From contig JACDNU010000006.1 of assembly GCA_017656505.1 (NCBI GenBank), positions 1-64,000 of the forward strand: 64,000 nt of DNA, given 5' to 3'. The position numbers were made by a program, and so were the translations under genes. Shown here piece by piece: positions 33,413-41,857 of this stretch; within the stretch, counting starts at the first letter, position 1; each line of letters starts with the position of its first letter. Origin of the DNA: Archaeoglobus sp. GTDB lineage: Archaea > Halobacteriota > Archaeoglobi > Archaeoglobales > Archaeoglobaceae. The notes below the pieces were generated by a model. The model was not told the origin of the DNA. It ran no database searches and saw only the letters and a list, made by a program, of their open reading frames with translations.

Positions 33413-36400
33413 TTAGTCCTTGTTTTTATTATTTCTTCTAATAAAAAAGGCAACTACCAGTAGAATTCCTGCTGTTAATAGGCCCTCAAACGGTGAGGGA
33501 AGCGGGTTTAAAGGTTTTGCGGAAGGAGTACTTGTAGGAGTACTTGCGGGACTTTGTGGGGGATAAGATGGCTTAGGTGTGCCAGATGTTGGAGATTGTG
33601 CGGTTGGTTCCGTTGGTTCAACCGTAACCGAACTTTCTTTACAATCGGCAGGGCAGTTTTCAGGATTCTCCGGAACTCCGCATACACCATCACCGCAAAC
33701 GCTTTCCTTGAAGCTTAATTCCATCAGCTTTGTTACCTCTACTTCCTCATCTCCTACAACGCAGACCGCACACTTCTCTGCTGCAAGGTGGGAGCATTTT
33801 TGCCAGCTCTTTACCGTTTTCTGTTCATATCCCTCTTTCGCACAGTAGCTAAATTCGTCAGCAGCCTCTCCCCTTAAAAGCTCCCATCCCTCAACTTCCT
33901 TCCCATCAGGAAGTACGCAGACTCCTTTTTCTCCTTCGGGGGTGCTTTCCACCCGATACTCATATCCAAGCCCGAGGCAGTAAACCGCAGCGGGATTTTT
34001 TGCGCTGAAGGGTCTCTGACTTTCAAAAAATTCTTCAACTACAGGTTTAGGGGTAGAAGCGAGCTCAACACCTGTGACATAAAACGTCTCATTGACGAAA
34101 TCGGTGTAAGGATGGTCGTAGGGGAGGTATCCATATCCTTTAAGTCCGTATCCGATTCCATAACTATTCTTTTGAATCCATCCGCCACTTGTATTCCAGT
34201 CTGAAAAAATCATGCTGTCATTCCAGCCAACAAGGAGAACGCAATGTCCCCAATTTGATGAACAAATGGAGAGTGGCCCATAGCACAAAAGAGCCCTTTT
34301 TATGTCATCCATGCTTGGATTCACTTTCACATACTGTTTTACCGTCCAAAGATCGTTTTTCCAGTTAGAACAAACTCCATCCAAGTAGCTTGGATTAGAG
34401 CAGTAGCTGTCTGTTGAGTTCCAGCACGAGCTAAGACAGTACGTGATCTTGTACGTTTTCGTATCCTTATTGAACTCACATTTAGCATCGGGGAGAGACA
34501 GACAATTCTTATCATGAGTTACTGGAACGCAAGAAACAGAGAGGTAGGGATAGCAACTTTCATTGACAACTCCACCATCCCGAATTTCTTTAAGCGCCTT
34601 GTAATTCCAGCCACCGGCCATACAGTCCCCTCCTCCCTTTCTTCCGCTAACGAGATACTGTTCGGAGAGATCTATACCGGACATTGAAGGATCATCGTTC
34701 TCTATGTTGTATCTTGCCTCCACTACCGCAATTGCCGAATGTGCCCAGCATGAACCGCAGCTTCCCTGATCCTTCACCGGAGACATCCAGTTTTTCCCTC
34801 TCCAGTCTCTCCAGTCGAATTCGGATGGAAGATTGTAAACTTTGCATAGGGAGCATGGTCCGCAAATACCGCCACAATCCCAATTGGTTTCGTATCTTCC
34901 CCGAATTCCATCATCACAGTCGCATGCGTCTCCAACACCATCTCCATCAACGTCTCCTTGGAGCCGATTCTGCAATCCCGGACAGTTATCGCATATATCA
35001 CCCACTCCATCCCCATCCGAGTCTTTCTGTAGGGGATTGTAGGAGATGGGACAGTTGTCACATTTATCTCCACAGCTTGGATCCTTTATCCATTTCACCC
35101 CATCCCAGTACGTTGGATTTTTCTTGAACTCGCCACAATCTCCATCCGTATCTGCCTGATTTGGATTCTTTTGGTGCCAGCAGTTATCGCATGCATCTCC
35201 AACATTGTCGATGTCAAGGTAATCTGCCTGATCAGGATTGGGGGTATTCACACAGTTATCGCAAACATCTCCGATACCATCTCCATCCGAATCCTTCTGA
35301 TTTGAATTAGGCATGAAAGGACAATTGTCTTGGGTATCGCAAGCGTTGTCGTGGTCGCTGTCTCTGCAAATCTCGCATGCATATCTACATCCCTCCGTAT
35401 CTTTATCGTTCCAATTCTTAGCGGAATCGCATGTGTTGCGTTCTCCAATATTCCTCCCCTCGTTTCTAATATCAAATTCTTCATTTGCACACGCCTGATT
35501 ATTCAACAACCGATTATGCACCGAGTTCTGAATGTGAATACCTTCCCGGCTGTAGCTCTCCACATTTGAATCAAGCTGGCTGGAGGCAACTTTATTTAAG
35601 AAGATTCCGTAAATATCGTTCTCAAACAAAACGTTACTATGGAGGGTGTTGTTGGCTGCGTTCTCCACCGATATTCCAACGTCGTACCCGCTCACATTAC
35701 AATTTTCTATAACAACATCGTCAAAGCCGTTGTTGAGGATTCCAACTCCGTTTCCATTACCTAAAAGGCTTGCATTATTGCAATCCAGCGTCACACCATG
35801 GCTGTTTATGATGATCACACCCGCACTACCCGAGTCATTCAGATGATAAGAGCTCTCACAGAAAATCGTGTTCTTGTTTATCTTCAAGTTGTCGGTAGGT
35901 ACAATGCAGCAAAGGTAAGTGCAGTCCTTAGTTCCGGCATCGTTCCAGTTATGGGTGTTGTAACACCAGTTGCTATATCCAACATTGTTCCCTTTGTCCC
36001 CTTCCTGCCATATGTCTGAAACAAGATTACCGCACGCTTTATTGGATTTAACTGTGCTAAAATTGGAGTTCAAAAAGCCTAGACCGTAGCTGTTAAAACT
36101 CAGATTATTAGCGTAGATCTCGTTATAATCGGAATCCGTGAGTATCAAACCACCATAACCATTCAGGTACAAGTTATTTGAGCGGATCTTGTTGTTAGAG
36201 GAAGAATCAATCCAGATTCCGTACCAGAAATATCCGATCGTGCAGTTTGTGATAGTGTTGTTGCTTCCCGTTACCTTGATACCAAACTCTCCAAGATCAA
36301 AGGGTGAATTGCCAGCTATTAGGTGCCCTTTACAATCGAAGACGGTGTTATTTCCCGTGAATACAATGCAGTTTCCCGTCTGATTCAGAATGTTTTGGTT

Positions 36401-36532
36401 CAGTAAAACTTTACCAGAGTCTCCTGCCAATTTTTCAATGCATTCGCTGCATGAACCGCATTCGCTCGCTTGAGCTGTAGAAGACGAGACTAAAAAAATG
36501 GCTGCCAGCAATAAAATCTTGCATTTTTCCAT
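33413..36532 (-). CDS. Giant secreted papain-family protease with beta-helix and calcium-repeat stalk
   Basis: 1039 residues. Order: signal peptide (1-22); two copies of a right-handed beta-helix (NosD-like) module, each ending in NWND and a cysteine pair (about 25-210 and 211-390); thrombospondin type-3-like calcium repeats with DSDGDGIGDVCDNC-type units (about 390-540); a C1A peptidase (about 560-830); a cysteine-bearing region; a Pro/Ser/Thr-rich stretch; and a membrane anchor with RRNNKNKD tail. The protease has GSCGSCWAHS with catalytic C595, H763 in HCVLLVGWN and N789 in QKNSYG, so it should be active. The enzyme is predicted to sit outside the cell, membrane-tethered. Cysteines are abundant throughout. 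It is followed on the other side by another exported protein gene. Confidence 0.9.
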   Translation of the reverse strand: MEKCKILLLAAIFLVSSSTAQASECGSCSECIEKLAGDSGKVLLNQNILNQTGNCIVFTGNNTVFDCKGHLIAGNSPFDLGEFGIKVTGSNNTITNCTIGYFWYGIWIDSSSNNKIRSNNLYLNGYGGLILTDSDYNEIYANNLSFNSYGLGFLNSNFSTVKSNKACGNLVSDIWQEGDKGNNVGYSNWCYNTHNWNDAGTKDCTYLCCIVPTDNLKINKNTIFCESSYHLNDSGSAGVIIINSHGVTLDCNNASLLGNGNGVGILNNGFDDVVIENCNVSGYDVGISVENAANNTLHSNVLFENDIYGIFLNKVASSQLDSNVESYSREGIHIQNSVHNRLLNNQACANEEFDIRNEGRNIGERNTCDSAKNWNDKDTEGCRYACEICRDSDHDNACDTQDNCPFMPNSNQKDSDGDGIGDVCDNCVNTPNPDQADYLDIDNVGDACDNCWHQKNPNQADTDGDCGEFKKNPTYWDGVKWIKDPSCGDKCDNCPISYNPLQKDSDGDGVGDICDNCPGLQNRLQGDVDGDGVGDACDCDDGIRGRYETNWDCGGICGPCSLCKVYNLPSEFDWRDWRGKNWMSPVKDQGSCGSCWAHSAIAVVEARYNIENDDPSMSGIDLSEQYLVSGRKGGGDCMAGGWNYKALKEIRDGGVVNESCYPYLSVSCVPVTHDKNCLSLPDAKCEFNKDTKTYKITYCLSSCWNSTDSYCSNPSYLDGVCSNWKNDLWTVKQYVKVNPSMDDIKRALLCYGPLSICSSNWGHCVLLVGWNDSMIFSDWNTSGGWIQKNSYGIGYGLKGYGYLPYDHPYTDFVNETFYVTGVELASTPKPVVEEFFESQRPFSAKNPAAVYCLGLGYEYRVESTPEGEKGVCVLPDGKEVEGWELLRGEAADEFSYCAKEGYEQKTVKSWQKCSHLAAEKCAVCVVGDEEVEVTKLMELSFKESVCGDGVCGVPENPENCPADCKESSVTVEPTEPTAQSPTSGTPKPSYPPQSPASTPTSTPSAKPLNPLPSPFEGLLTAGILLVVAFFIRRNNKNKD

Positions 36533-36649
36533 TGCATTCTCTCCAAATTTTTAAATTTTTAAGAAACAAACTGATGAAATTTATTCTCTTAATATTTAAA
36601 ATTTTTGATCTATAATTAAAATTGTAGAAAAAAATATTAAAAAATTAAA

Positions 36650-37858
36650 TCAGGTTAAAATTTCCTCCTCAACTTCCTCCTGGACTTCCTGGCTGTATTC
36701 TTCCTCTACAAACCCATTAGAGCTTACTGCAAATCCCTTTACCTTATATACACCTGTTCCTTCAAGGTGCACAGCTCCACTTCCCTTCGCAAACACCTTC
36801 AAAGTTCCTTCTGCCGTAACAGTAATGTCTTCGCCCTTGATTATTATCTTGCCTTCTCCGGTGTAGGTTGCTGTTCCATTGTCAACGCTCTTATTTCCAA
36901 AGCCAACCGCCACGATCACGCTATCTTCGGGAGCTGTCACAGTCCCATTTCCGCATATCTTTACGATTCCGCTGCCCTCGATTATAACACTCCCGTTTCC
37001 AGCAGCAAACAGAATTCCGCTGCCTTCAAGGTCAACTGCTCCAGTTTGCTGATGGTTCATGAACCAGATTATTCTCTTAAGCTGAAGGTGCGAATGGCGC
37101 ATGTACTTGACAGCCATCTTCAGTGCATGATCTTCTCTTATCAGGAACTTGTTAACTGCTCTGTTCCTTTCAAGCTCCATCAGCCTTTCCTTAGCCTCTT
37201 CAAGCTTCTCTCTAGCCCTATCCGTGTCGGCAGTGAACTTTTCAAGCCATCTCTCCAGCATGGTTGTATCTTTGCCCTGAGCCTGATATTCCTCGATCAA
37301 TTCCTGAACCCTTTCCTTCACGTTATCGGCTTTATCAAGCATTTTCTCCATAACGAAGATCCATCTCAAGCCAATGGCCTTCTTCAGTGAAACCTTCGCT
37401 TCCAACCACTCCTTCTTCAGCTCCTTTGCTGCCTGCTTCAGCTCTTCGATGGTTGAAGCGCTTTCGATATCTTCCCTGACAGCAGAAAGATCGGCTATGT
37501 GTCCTTCTATCTCCTCAAGCAAAGCCTCTTTCTCGGGATAGTCAACGGAACTGTTCTCTACCTTCTCTTTGATGCTCAATAGTGAAGCCACAGCAAGATC
37601 GCAGCTCGAAAGTAGCCATGCTTTGAACTCATCGAAGGTGTCGTCGTTCAGCACTATTCCGAAATGCTTGCTTTTAAGCCTCGCTTTGTCCCTCAAATAC
37701 TTCTCTTTTATTTTCTCAAATTTTACAAACCTCTTCTCTCCCGGGGTATATCCCGGATTTCCCATATCGAACGCCGAGACTGGAACCATCGCAGCGACAA
37801 GCAATGCCACCATTGCGATGGCCACCATTTTCATCCCTTTACCCGCCGTCACCTGCAT
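36650..37858 (-). CDS. Exported coiled-coil protein with glycine-rich beta repeats
   Basis: About 402 residues; I recognise no named family. A signal peptide (KMVAIAMVALLVAAMVPVSAF) is followed by a long charged helical region (about 40-265; KEKYLRDKARLKSKH, LEEAKERLMELERN), then about 110 residues of short repeats of the kind GSGILFAAGNGSVIIEGSG, alternating small residues and hydrophobics with a 10-12 residue period, as in a narrow beta-solenoid; the tail is very acidic. Start uncertain: ATG at 37858 or the ATG at 37831 (MKMVAIAM), which has GTAAAGGG upstream. It is likely a surface or cell-envelope component and lies just upstream of the papain-type protease on the same strand. Confidence 0.75.
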   Translation of the reverse strand: MQVTAGKGMKMVAIAMVALLVAAMVPVSAFDMGNPGYTPGEKRFVKFEKIKEKYLRDKARLKSKHFGIVLNDDTFDEFKAWLLSSCDLAVASLLSIKEKVENSSVDYPEKEALLEEIEGHIADLSAVREDIESASTIEELKQAAKELKKEWLEAKVSLKKAIGLRWIFVMEKMLDKADNVKERVQELIEEYQAQGKDTTMLERWLEKFTADTDRAREKLEEAKERLMELERNRAVNKFLIREDHALKMAVKYMRHSHLQLKRIIWFMNHQQTGAVDLEGSGILFAAGNGSVIIEGSGIVKICGNGTVTAPEDSVIVAVGFGNKSVDNGTATYTGEGKIIIKGEDITVTAEGTLKVFAKGSGAVHLEGTGVYKVKGFAVSSNGFVEEEYSQEVQEEVEEEILT

Positions 37859-37943
37859 CACCTCGAAAACTTGTTGGAAGTGTTTAAATTTAAGGATTCT
37901 TTTAAGCGTGATAAATTGCCTCGGTTTTTAACAGTTTAAAAAG

Positions 37944-37985
37944 CTTTATTTTACTTTACAAAGCCCTCAAAAATTTTATTTTACT
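37944..37985. repeat. Direct repeat of 12 bases in the divergent promoter region at 38 kb
   Basis: TTTATTTTACTT occurs at 37944-37955 and 37974-37985, a 30-base period (about three helical turns), in the 213-base spacer between the exported coiled-coil gene and the membrane-tethered winged-helix gene. It could be a pair of binding sites; the spacer is otherwise A/T-rich with TTTAAAAG (38041) as TATA box of the rightward gene. Confidence 0.45.
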
Positions 37986-38071
37986 TCATGAAAATTTTTA
38001 GGGAAAGTTCGACTTCCATGATTTTATAGTTTCAGGAAGATTTAAAAGCACCTCAGCCCTTATCTCCAGAG

Positions 38072-38770
38072 ATGGGAAAACTCAGGGCCTTCACAACTTC
38101 CCTGCTGTCACTCATTATTTTCTGCTCACTCATAGCAAGCGCTAGCGCAGCAACAATCCATGGTAAGGTGTTCTCATGGGAAACCCTCGAGCCTGTGAGT
38201 GCGATAGTAGAAATAAACACCACTCCTGCTCAGAAAATGGTGGCAAAGAACGGAAGTTACTCTTTTGAGGTGCCTCCAGGCGTTTACAAGTTAAAAGCCT
38301 ACGTAATGGGATCAGATCTTTTTGCTGAGGAGAACATAACAATAGTAAAGGAAGGAAACTACGTCATAGACCTAGTTCTCTTTCCTCAAATTGAGTATCC
38401 CGAACTGGAGGACATAAACAAGGTCGAATTTCCGGTTGACGAGGGGGAGGGGGTAAATTATTACATCTATCTCATCCCCCTCGCCGTTGGGGGAATCGTC
38501 TTGCTTTTCTATCTCCGCACTCGCACTCCGCAAACGGTGGAATTTCAGGAAGAAAAGGCTCCTGATCTGCCGGAAGATCTTAAGGAGATTGTAGATATAC
38601 TCGTGAAAGAAGGTGGTAGGATTTCCCAGAGAGAGTTGCGTAAAAAACTCGGGTACTCGGAAGCGAAAGTCAGCCTGATGATAGCTGACTTGGAAAGAAG
38701 AGGGATAGTTGAGAAGGTAAAGAAGGGTAGAGGCAACATCCTCTTCCTCCGCGATGAATTCATAAGGTGA
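38072..38770 (+). CDS. Membrane-tethered winged-helix regulator with extracellular Ig-like domain
   Basis: 232 residues in an unusual order: a signal sequence (1-27), an extracellular carboxypeptidase-regulatory-like beta domain (about 28-110; IHGKVFSWETLEPVSAIVEI, NGSYSFEVPPGVYKLKAYV), a membrane segment (about 130-150; YYIYLIPLAVGGIVLLFYL), then a cytoplasmic MarR/ArsR-like winged helix (about 170-232; ISQRELRKKLGYSEAKVSLMIADLERRGIVEK). This is a one-component transmembrane sensor: the outside domain could respond to surface state and the inside domain bind DNA. TATA box TTTAAAAG lies about 28 bases before the ATG. It diverges from the coiled-coil surface gene, a possible target. Confidence 0.85.
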   Translation: MGKLRAFTTSLLSLIIFCSLIASASAATIHGKVFSWETLEPVSAIVEINTTPAQKMVAKNGSYSFEVPPGVYKLKAYVMGSDLFAEENITIVKEGNYVIDLVLFPQIEYPELEDINKVEFPVDEGEGVNYYIYLIPLAVGGIVLLFYLRTRTPQTVEFQEEKAPDLPEDLKEIVDILVKEGGRISQRELRKKLGYSEAKVSLMIADLERRGIVEKVKKGRGNILFLRDEFIR

Positions 38771-38869
38771 TTCTTCCTATCCTTCTTATGTTTCCCATGC
38801 ATCCTCTAATTCACTTTCAAGCCACTCAAAAAATTTATCTTTATTGGGTATAATTGATGAATGATCTAA

Positions 38870-40246
38870 ATGTTTCCAGAAAAAATGCTGGAAAGGGCAA
38901 GAGAAGTAGCATCTTTCATCGCAGAAAGTGATGATGTCCTTATCGTAACGCACATCGATGCCGATGGTATTACAGCCGGATCGATAGCCAAAATTACTCT
39001 CGAAAGGTTGGGAAAGAATTGCGATATCCTTTTTGTCAAGCAACTTGGAGAAAGCGAGATCGACAGAATAGCAGACGAAAGCAGGTTCACGTGGTTCACA
39101 GATTTGGGGAGCGGTCAGCTGGACTTGATAGCAAAAAATCTCCTCCATTTCGCGATAACAGATCACCACGTTCCAGTTTCAGATGATAGAAGGCAGCTTA
39201 ATCCACACATTTTTGGATTCGATGGAAGTTACGAACTTTCCGGAGCTACAACAACCTATTTGGTTTCAAAGATGCTTGGAAGAAGTCTATTCGCGAAAAA
39301 CGTTGATCTAGCAGCATTGGCAATAGTTGGAGCTGTGGGAGATCTGCAGGATTCTCGAGAAGGAAAGCTTATCGGTCTGAACAGAGAGATTTTGGAAGAT
39401 GGAATTGGAAGTGGAACTCTGGAAGTAAAAAAGGATTTGAGGTTGTTCGGGAAGCAGACTAGGCCGGTTGTGAAGATGCTCGAATACACATTCGATCCTT
39501 TCCTTCCGGGAATAAGTGGAAACGAGAAAGGCTCAATTGAGTTTCTAGAATCGCTGGGAATAAGGATTGATGAGTGGAGCAGGTGGATCGACCTAAGCGA
39601 GGAGGACAGGAAAAACGTTACATCTGCCTTGATTAAACTCTGCATGAATTCTAAAATGCCCTACAAGATCATCAAAAGGCTTGTTGGAGAGAGCTACATC
39701 TTACTGAACGAGGAGGAGGGTTCGGAGCTCAGGGACGCGATGGAATTTTCAACCCTTTTGAATGCCACCGCCCGCTACGGCTATCACGAAATAGGCTTGC
39801 AAGTCTGCCTTGGCGATAGGGAGGATGCACTGAGAAAAGCCAGATCTCTCCTTCAAAACCACAGAAGGAATCTCTCCGAGGGATTAAAACTCGTTGACGA
39901 GCTTGGAATTACAGAGCTTGAACATATCCAGTATTTCGATGCAGGAGACATGATTCTCGACACGATAGTGGGAATCGTTGCGGGAATGTGCTTTTCAAAG
40001 GCAAATCTGAACAAGCCGATCGTTGCTCTGGCTAAGAATGAAGAAGGAATAAAGGTATCGGCAAGGGCGACCCAGAAGCTCGTCGATAGGGGTGTGCATC
40101 TCGCGAAGGCGATCAAGGAAGTTGCTGAAAGGATTGGAGGAAAAGGAGGCGGCCACAGCATCGCAGCCGGAGCCTTAATTCCCGAATCAGAAGTTGAAAG
40201 CTTTCTGAGGGAGCTGGACAAACAAATCGGCTTTCAGCTCAGGTAG
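38870..40246 (+). CDS. RecJ-like DHH phosphoesterase
   Basis: 458 residues of the DHH/DHHA1 superfamily, archaeal RecJ-like branch. THIDADGITAGSIAKI holds motif I (DADG), FAITDHHVPVSDDRR motif III (DHH), and GGKGGGHSIAAGALI the DHHA1 signature at the C-terminus. Archaeal relatives degrade single-stranded DNA 5'-3' or clean up RNA, and one (GAN) binds the replisome; which applies cannot be told here. The ATG at 38870 follows a weak upstream region; the coding frame is unambiguous. Confidence 0.9.
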   Translation: MFPEKMLERAREVASFIAESDDVLIVTHIDADGITAGSIAKITLERLGKNCDILFVKQLGESEIDRIADESRFTWFTDLGSGQLDLIAKNLLHFAITDHHVPVSDDRRQLNPHIFGFDGSYELSGATTTYLVSKMLGRSLFAKNVDLAALAIVGAVGDLQDSREGKLIGLNREILEDGIGSGTLEVKKDLRLFGKQTRPVVKMLEYTFDPFLPGISGNEKGSIEFLESLGIRIDEWSRWIDLSEEDRKNVTSALIKLCMNSKMPYKIIKRLVGESYILLNEEEGSELRDAMEFSTLLNATARYGYHEIGLQVCLGDREDALRKARSLLQNHRRNLSEGLKLVDELGITELEHIQYFDAGDMILDTIVGIVAGMCFSKANLNKPIVALAKNEEGIKVSARATQKLVDRGVHLAKAIKEVAERIGGKGGGHSIAAGALIPESEVESFLRELDKQIGFQLR

Positions 40247-40262
40247 TGGGGCTAGAGGTTAA

Positions 40263-40277
40263 AACCCCGAAAGGGTT
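40263..40277. promoter_or_regulatory. Short inverted repeat between RecJ-like and winged-helix genes
   Basis: AACCC, loop CGAAA, GGGTT. Five-base arms only, so it may be chance; position is 40 bases before the winged-helix ATG. Confidence 0.25.
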
Positions 40278-40316
40278 ATAAGGAATTTTTAACCTAAAAG
40301 TTTTGAGGTTTTACCT

Positions 40317-40571
40317 ATGCCGGAAAAAGAAAGGGATCGGGAGCATCATGAGAGGCTTTTTAAAGCTTCTCTGAGCCCGTATAGAAGACAGATCGTTGCT
40401 GCAATAGGAATCCATGGAAAAACGAGGGAAGAAATCCAGAAAGAACTTAATCTTACAGACTTCCAGCTAAGATTCAATCTCGACTGGTTGATAAAAGAGG
40501 GTTTTGTTGTTGAGGAAGATGGTGTATTGAAGCTCACAGACGATGGAATCGAGCTTCTTGAGGCTGGTTAG
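40317..40571 (+). CDS. Small winged-helix DNA-binding protein
   Basis: 84 residues. A helix-turn-helix is visible in REEIQKELNLTDFQLRFNLDWLIKEG, followed by a wing (FVVEEDGVLKLTDDG), as in small archaeal winged-helix regulators. Its target is unknown. An inverted repeat AACCC-CGAAA-GGGTT (40263-40277) lies upstream of the start and could be its operator or the end signal of the preceding RecJ-like gene. Confidence 0.8.
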   Translation: MPEKERDREHHERLFKASLSPYRRQIVAAIGIHGKTREEIQKELNLTDFQLRFNLDWLIKEGFVVEEDGVLKLTDDGIELLEAG

Positions 40572-40589
40572 AAGTTGAAAAGGTTAGAA
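40566..40589. repeat. Direct repeat across the stop of the winged-helix gene
   Basis: GGTTAGAA occurs at 40566-40573 and 40582-40589, period 16. The TAG in the first copy is the stop codon. Confidence 0.6.
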
Positions 40590-40623
40590 ATAGAGCTGCA
40601 GAGTTACAGCTGATCCAGTTGCC

Positions 40624-41808
40624 CTACATCAGAACGAAGATCAAGATCAAGAGGACAGCTGTTAGGATTCCTGTTGGGAGGAGGCTCTTGTAAACACCGA
40701 ACAGCTTAGCCTTGTAGTATTCTGAAGTAAACACCAAGCAAAGGTGCAAGGGAGAGAGCATCACGCCAAGATAGCCAGCTCCAAAAACGAGCATGAAGTT
40801 TTTGTAGGCTATATCCCCAATCCCTGTAAATTTCGTGAGTAAAGGTAGGGCTATGGATGCGTAGCTTATCTCTACTCCAGTAGAGAACCCTATGATGAAA
40901 GAAAGGAGAAACGATGCAACCGCTGGCGGAAAATTCCAAGCATGCAGGTGCTGGAAAAATATTTCGGCTGAAGAAGTGTACTCAATTAAGCCCTTGTAAA
41001 TCATTACGGCAAATATCAGGACTATAATCTTGGCGTCCAGCGTTTTTCTGAAGATGGAATCCAGATCCGAAAACCTCACCCGTTTGTGGATAAAAAGGAT
41101 TGCAAGCGAAATTACGAGAGTTACAAGCAAATCAAGCTTGAAAACCAGACTCGCGAAGGCTACGATAATAACAGGATAAAAAGCATAAACCATTTTTAGG
41201 ATGTTTTTCCAGTTCGGCCTGAATCTTATCTCCAGCCTTCCGTACATCCAAGTCATTAAAAAGCCCGAAAAGATTGCTATTATCGCAATAGGATAGGTTG
41301 CTCTGAAAACTTCGAAGAAGGGGGCATTAACTACTGTAGCCCCAACAACAAAGCTCGGATAGAGGGGCCAGACTGTAACCCAAGGATGCCTGAACCAGTA
41401 GTTTATGTAGGTAGCGCGTTCGGGACTCAAGTTGAACTCTTTCACCAGATTGACAATCATCACGGCTGAAATCAGTGCTCCACCGGGCATTGGAAGTAAG
41501 CCGACTATTAACGGGATCAAAAGAAGACTGAGCATTCCTGTCATAGCCGAAACAGAATTCGTTAGAGCTTCGAGTAGTTTGAAGTATTCCATTGAATATC
41601 CGAGGGTGAAAGCAAGGATGACTATCGCCAGAAGCTTGAGTGTTTGAAAAGAGGTCGCATAGATAAAGATCTGATTGAAAGTTTCCAGCCCAATAGTGAG
41701 CAAACCTAGCAGAACAGCTCCTACCAAAATTGATACGCTTATGTTAATGAATCTGATCAGGATTAGAATTACTAAGATCGATACAAAAAGGGATATGGAG
41801 GGGTCCAT
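40624..41808 (-). CDS. DUF401 integral membrane protein (permease-like)
   Basis: 394 residues with about eleven hydrophobic segments, of the DUF401 family, distant from gluconate/citrate-type ion transporters. LLPMPGGALISAVMIVNLVKE and FRHPWVTVWPLYPSFVVGA are typical segments. A transported substrate has not been established for the family to my knowledge. It lies 46 bases downstream of metG on the same strand, separated by repeat sequence, and could be cotranscribed. Confidence 0.8.
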   Translation of the reverse strand: MDPSISLFVSILVILILIRFINISVSILVGAVLLGLLTIGLETFNQIFIYATSFQTLKLLAIVILAFTLGYSMEYFKLLEALTNSVSAMTGMLSLLLIPLIVGLLPMPGGALISAVMIVNLVKEFNLSPERATYINYWFRHPWVTVWPLYPSFVVGATVVNAPFFEVFRATYPIAIIAIFSGFLMTWMYGRLEIRFRPNWKNILKMVYAFYPVIIVAFASLVFKLDLLVTLVISLAILFIHKRVRFSDLDSIFRKTLDAKIIVLIFAVMIYKGLIEYTSSAEIFFQHLHAWNFPPAVASFLLSFIIGFSTGVEISYASIALPLLTKFTGIGDIAYKNFMLVFGAGYLGVMLSPLHLCLVFTSEYYKAKLFGVYKSLLPTGILTAVLLILIFVLM

Positions 41809-41813
41809 TTTCT

Positions 41814-41857
41814 ACTTTACCCTACTCTAACCTATTCTAGCACTTTACCTTACTCTA
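41814..41857. repeat. Direct repeats at the 3' end of metG
   Basis: ACTTTACCCTACTCT (41814-41828) and ACTTTACCTTACTCT (41842-41856) differ at one base and flank a related AACCTATTCTAGC. The metG stop (41855-41857) lies at the end of the second copy; the unit thus repeats stop-like TAG/TAA triplets into the spacer. Confidence 0.65.

Noticed and set aside
35646-36019. Overlapping plus-strand frames inside the large protease gene
   Set aside because: They lie opposite the beta-helix region, with no start signals; the minus frame has clear domains.
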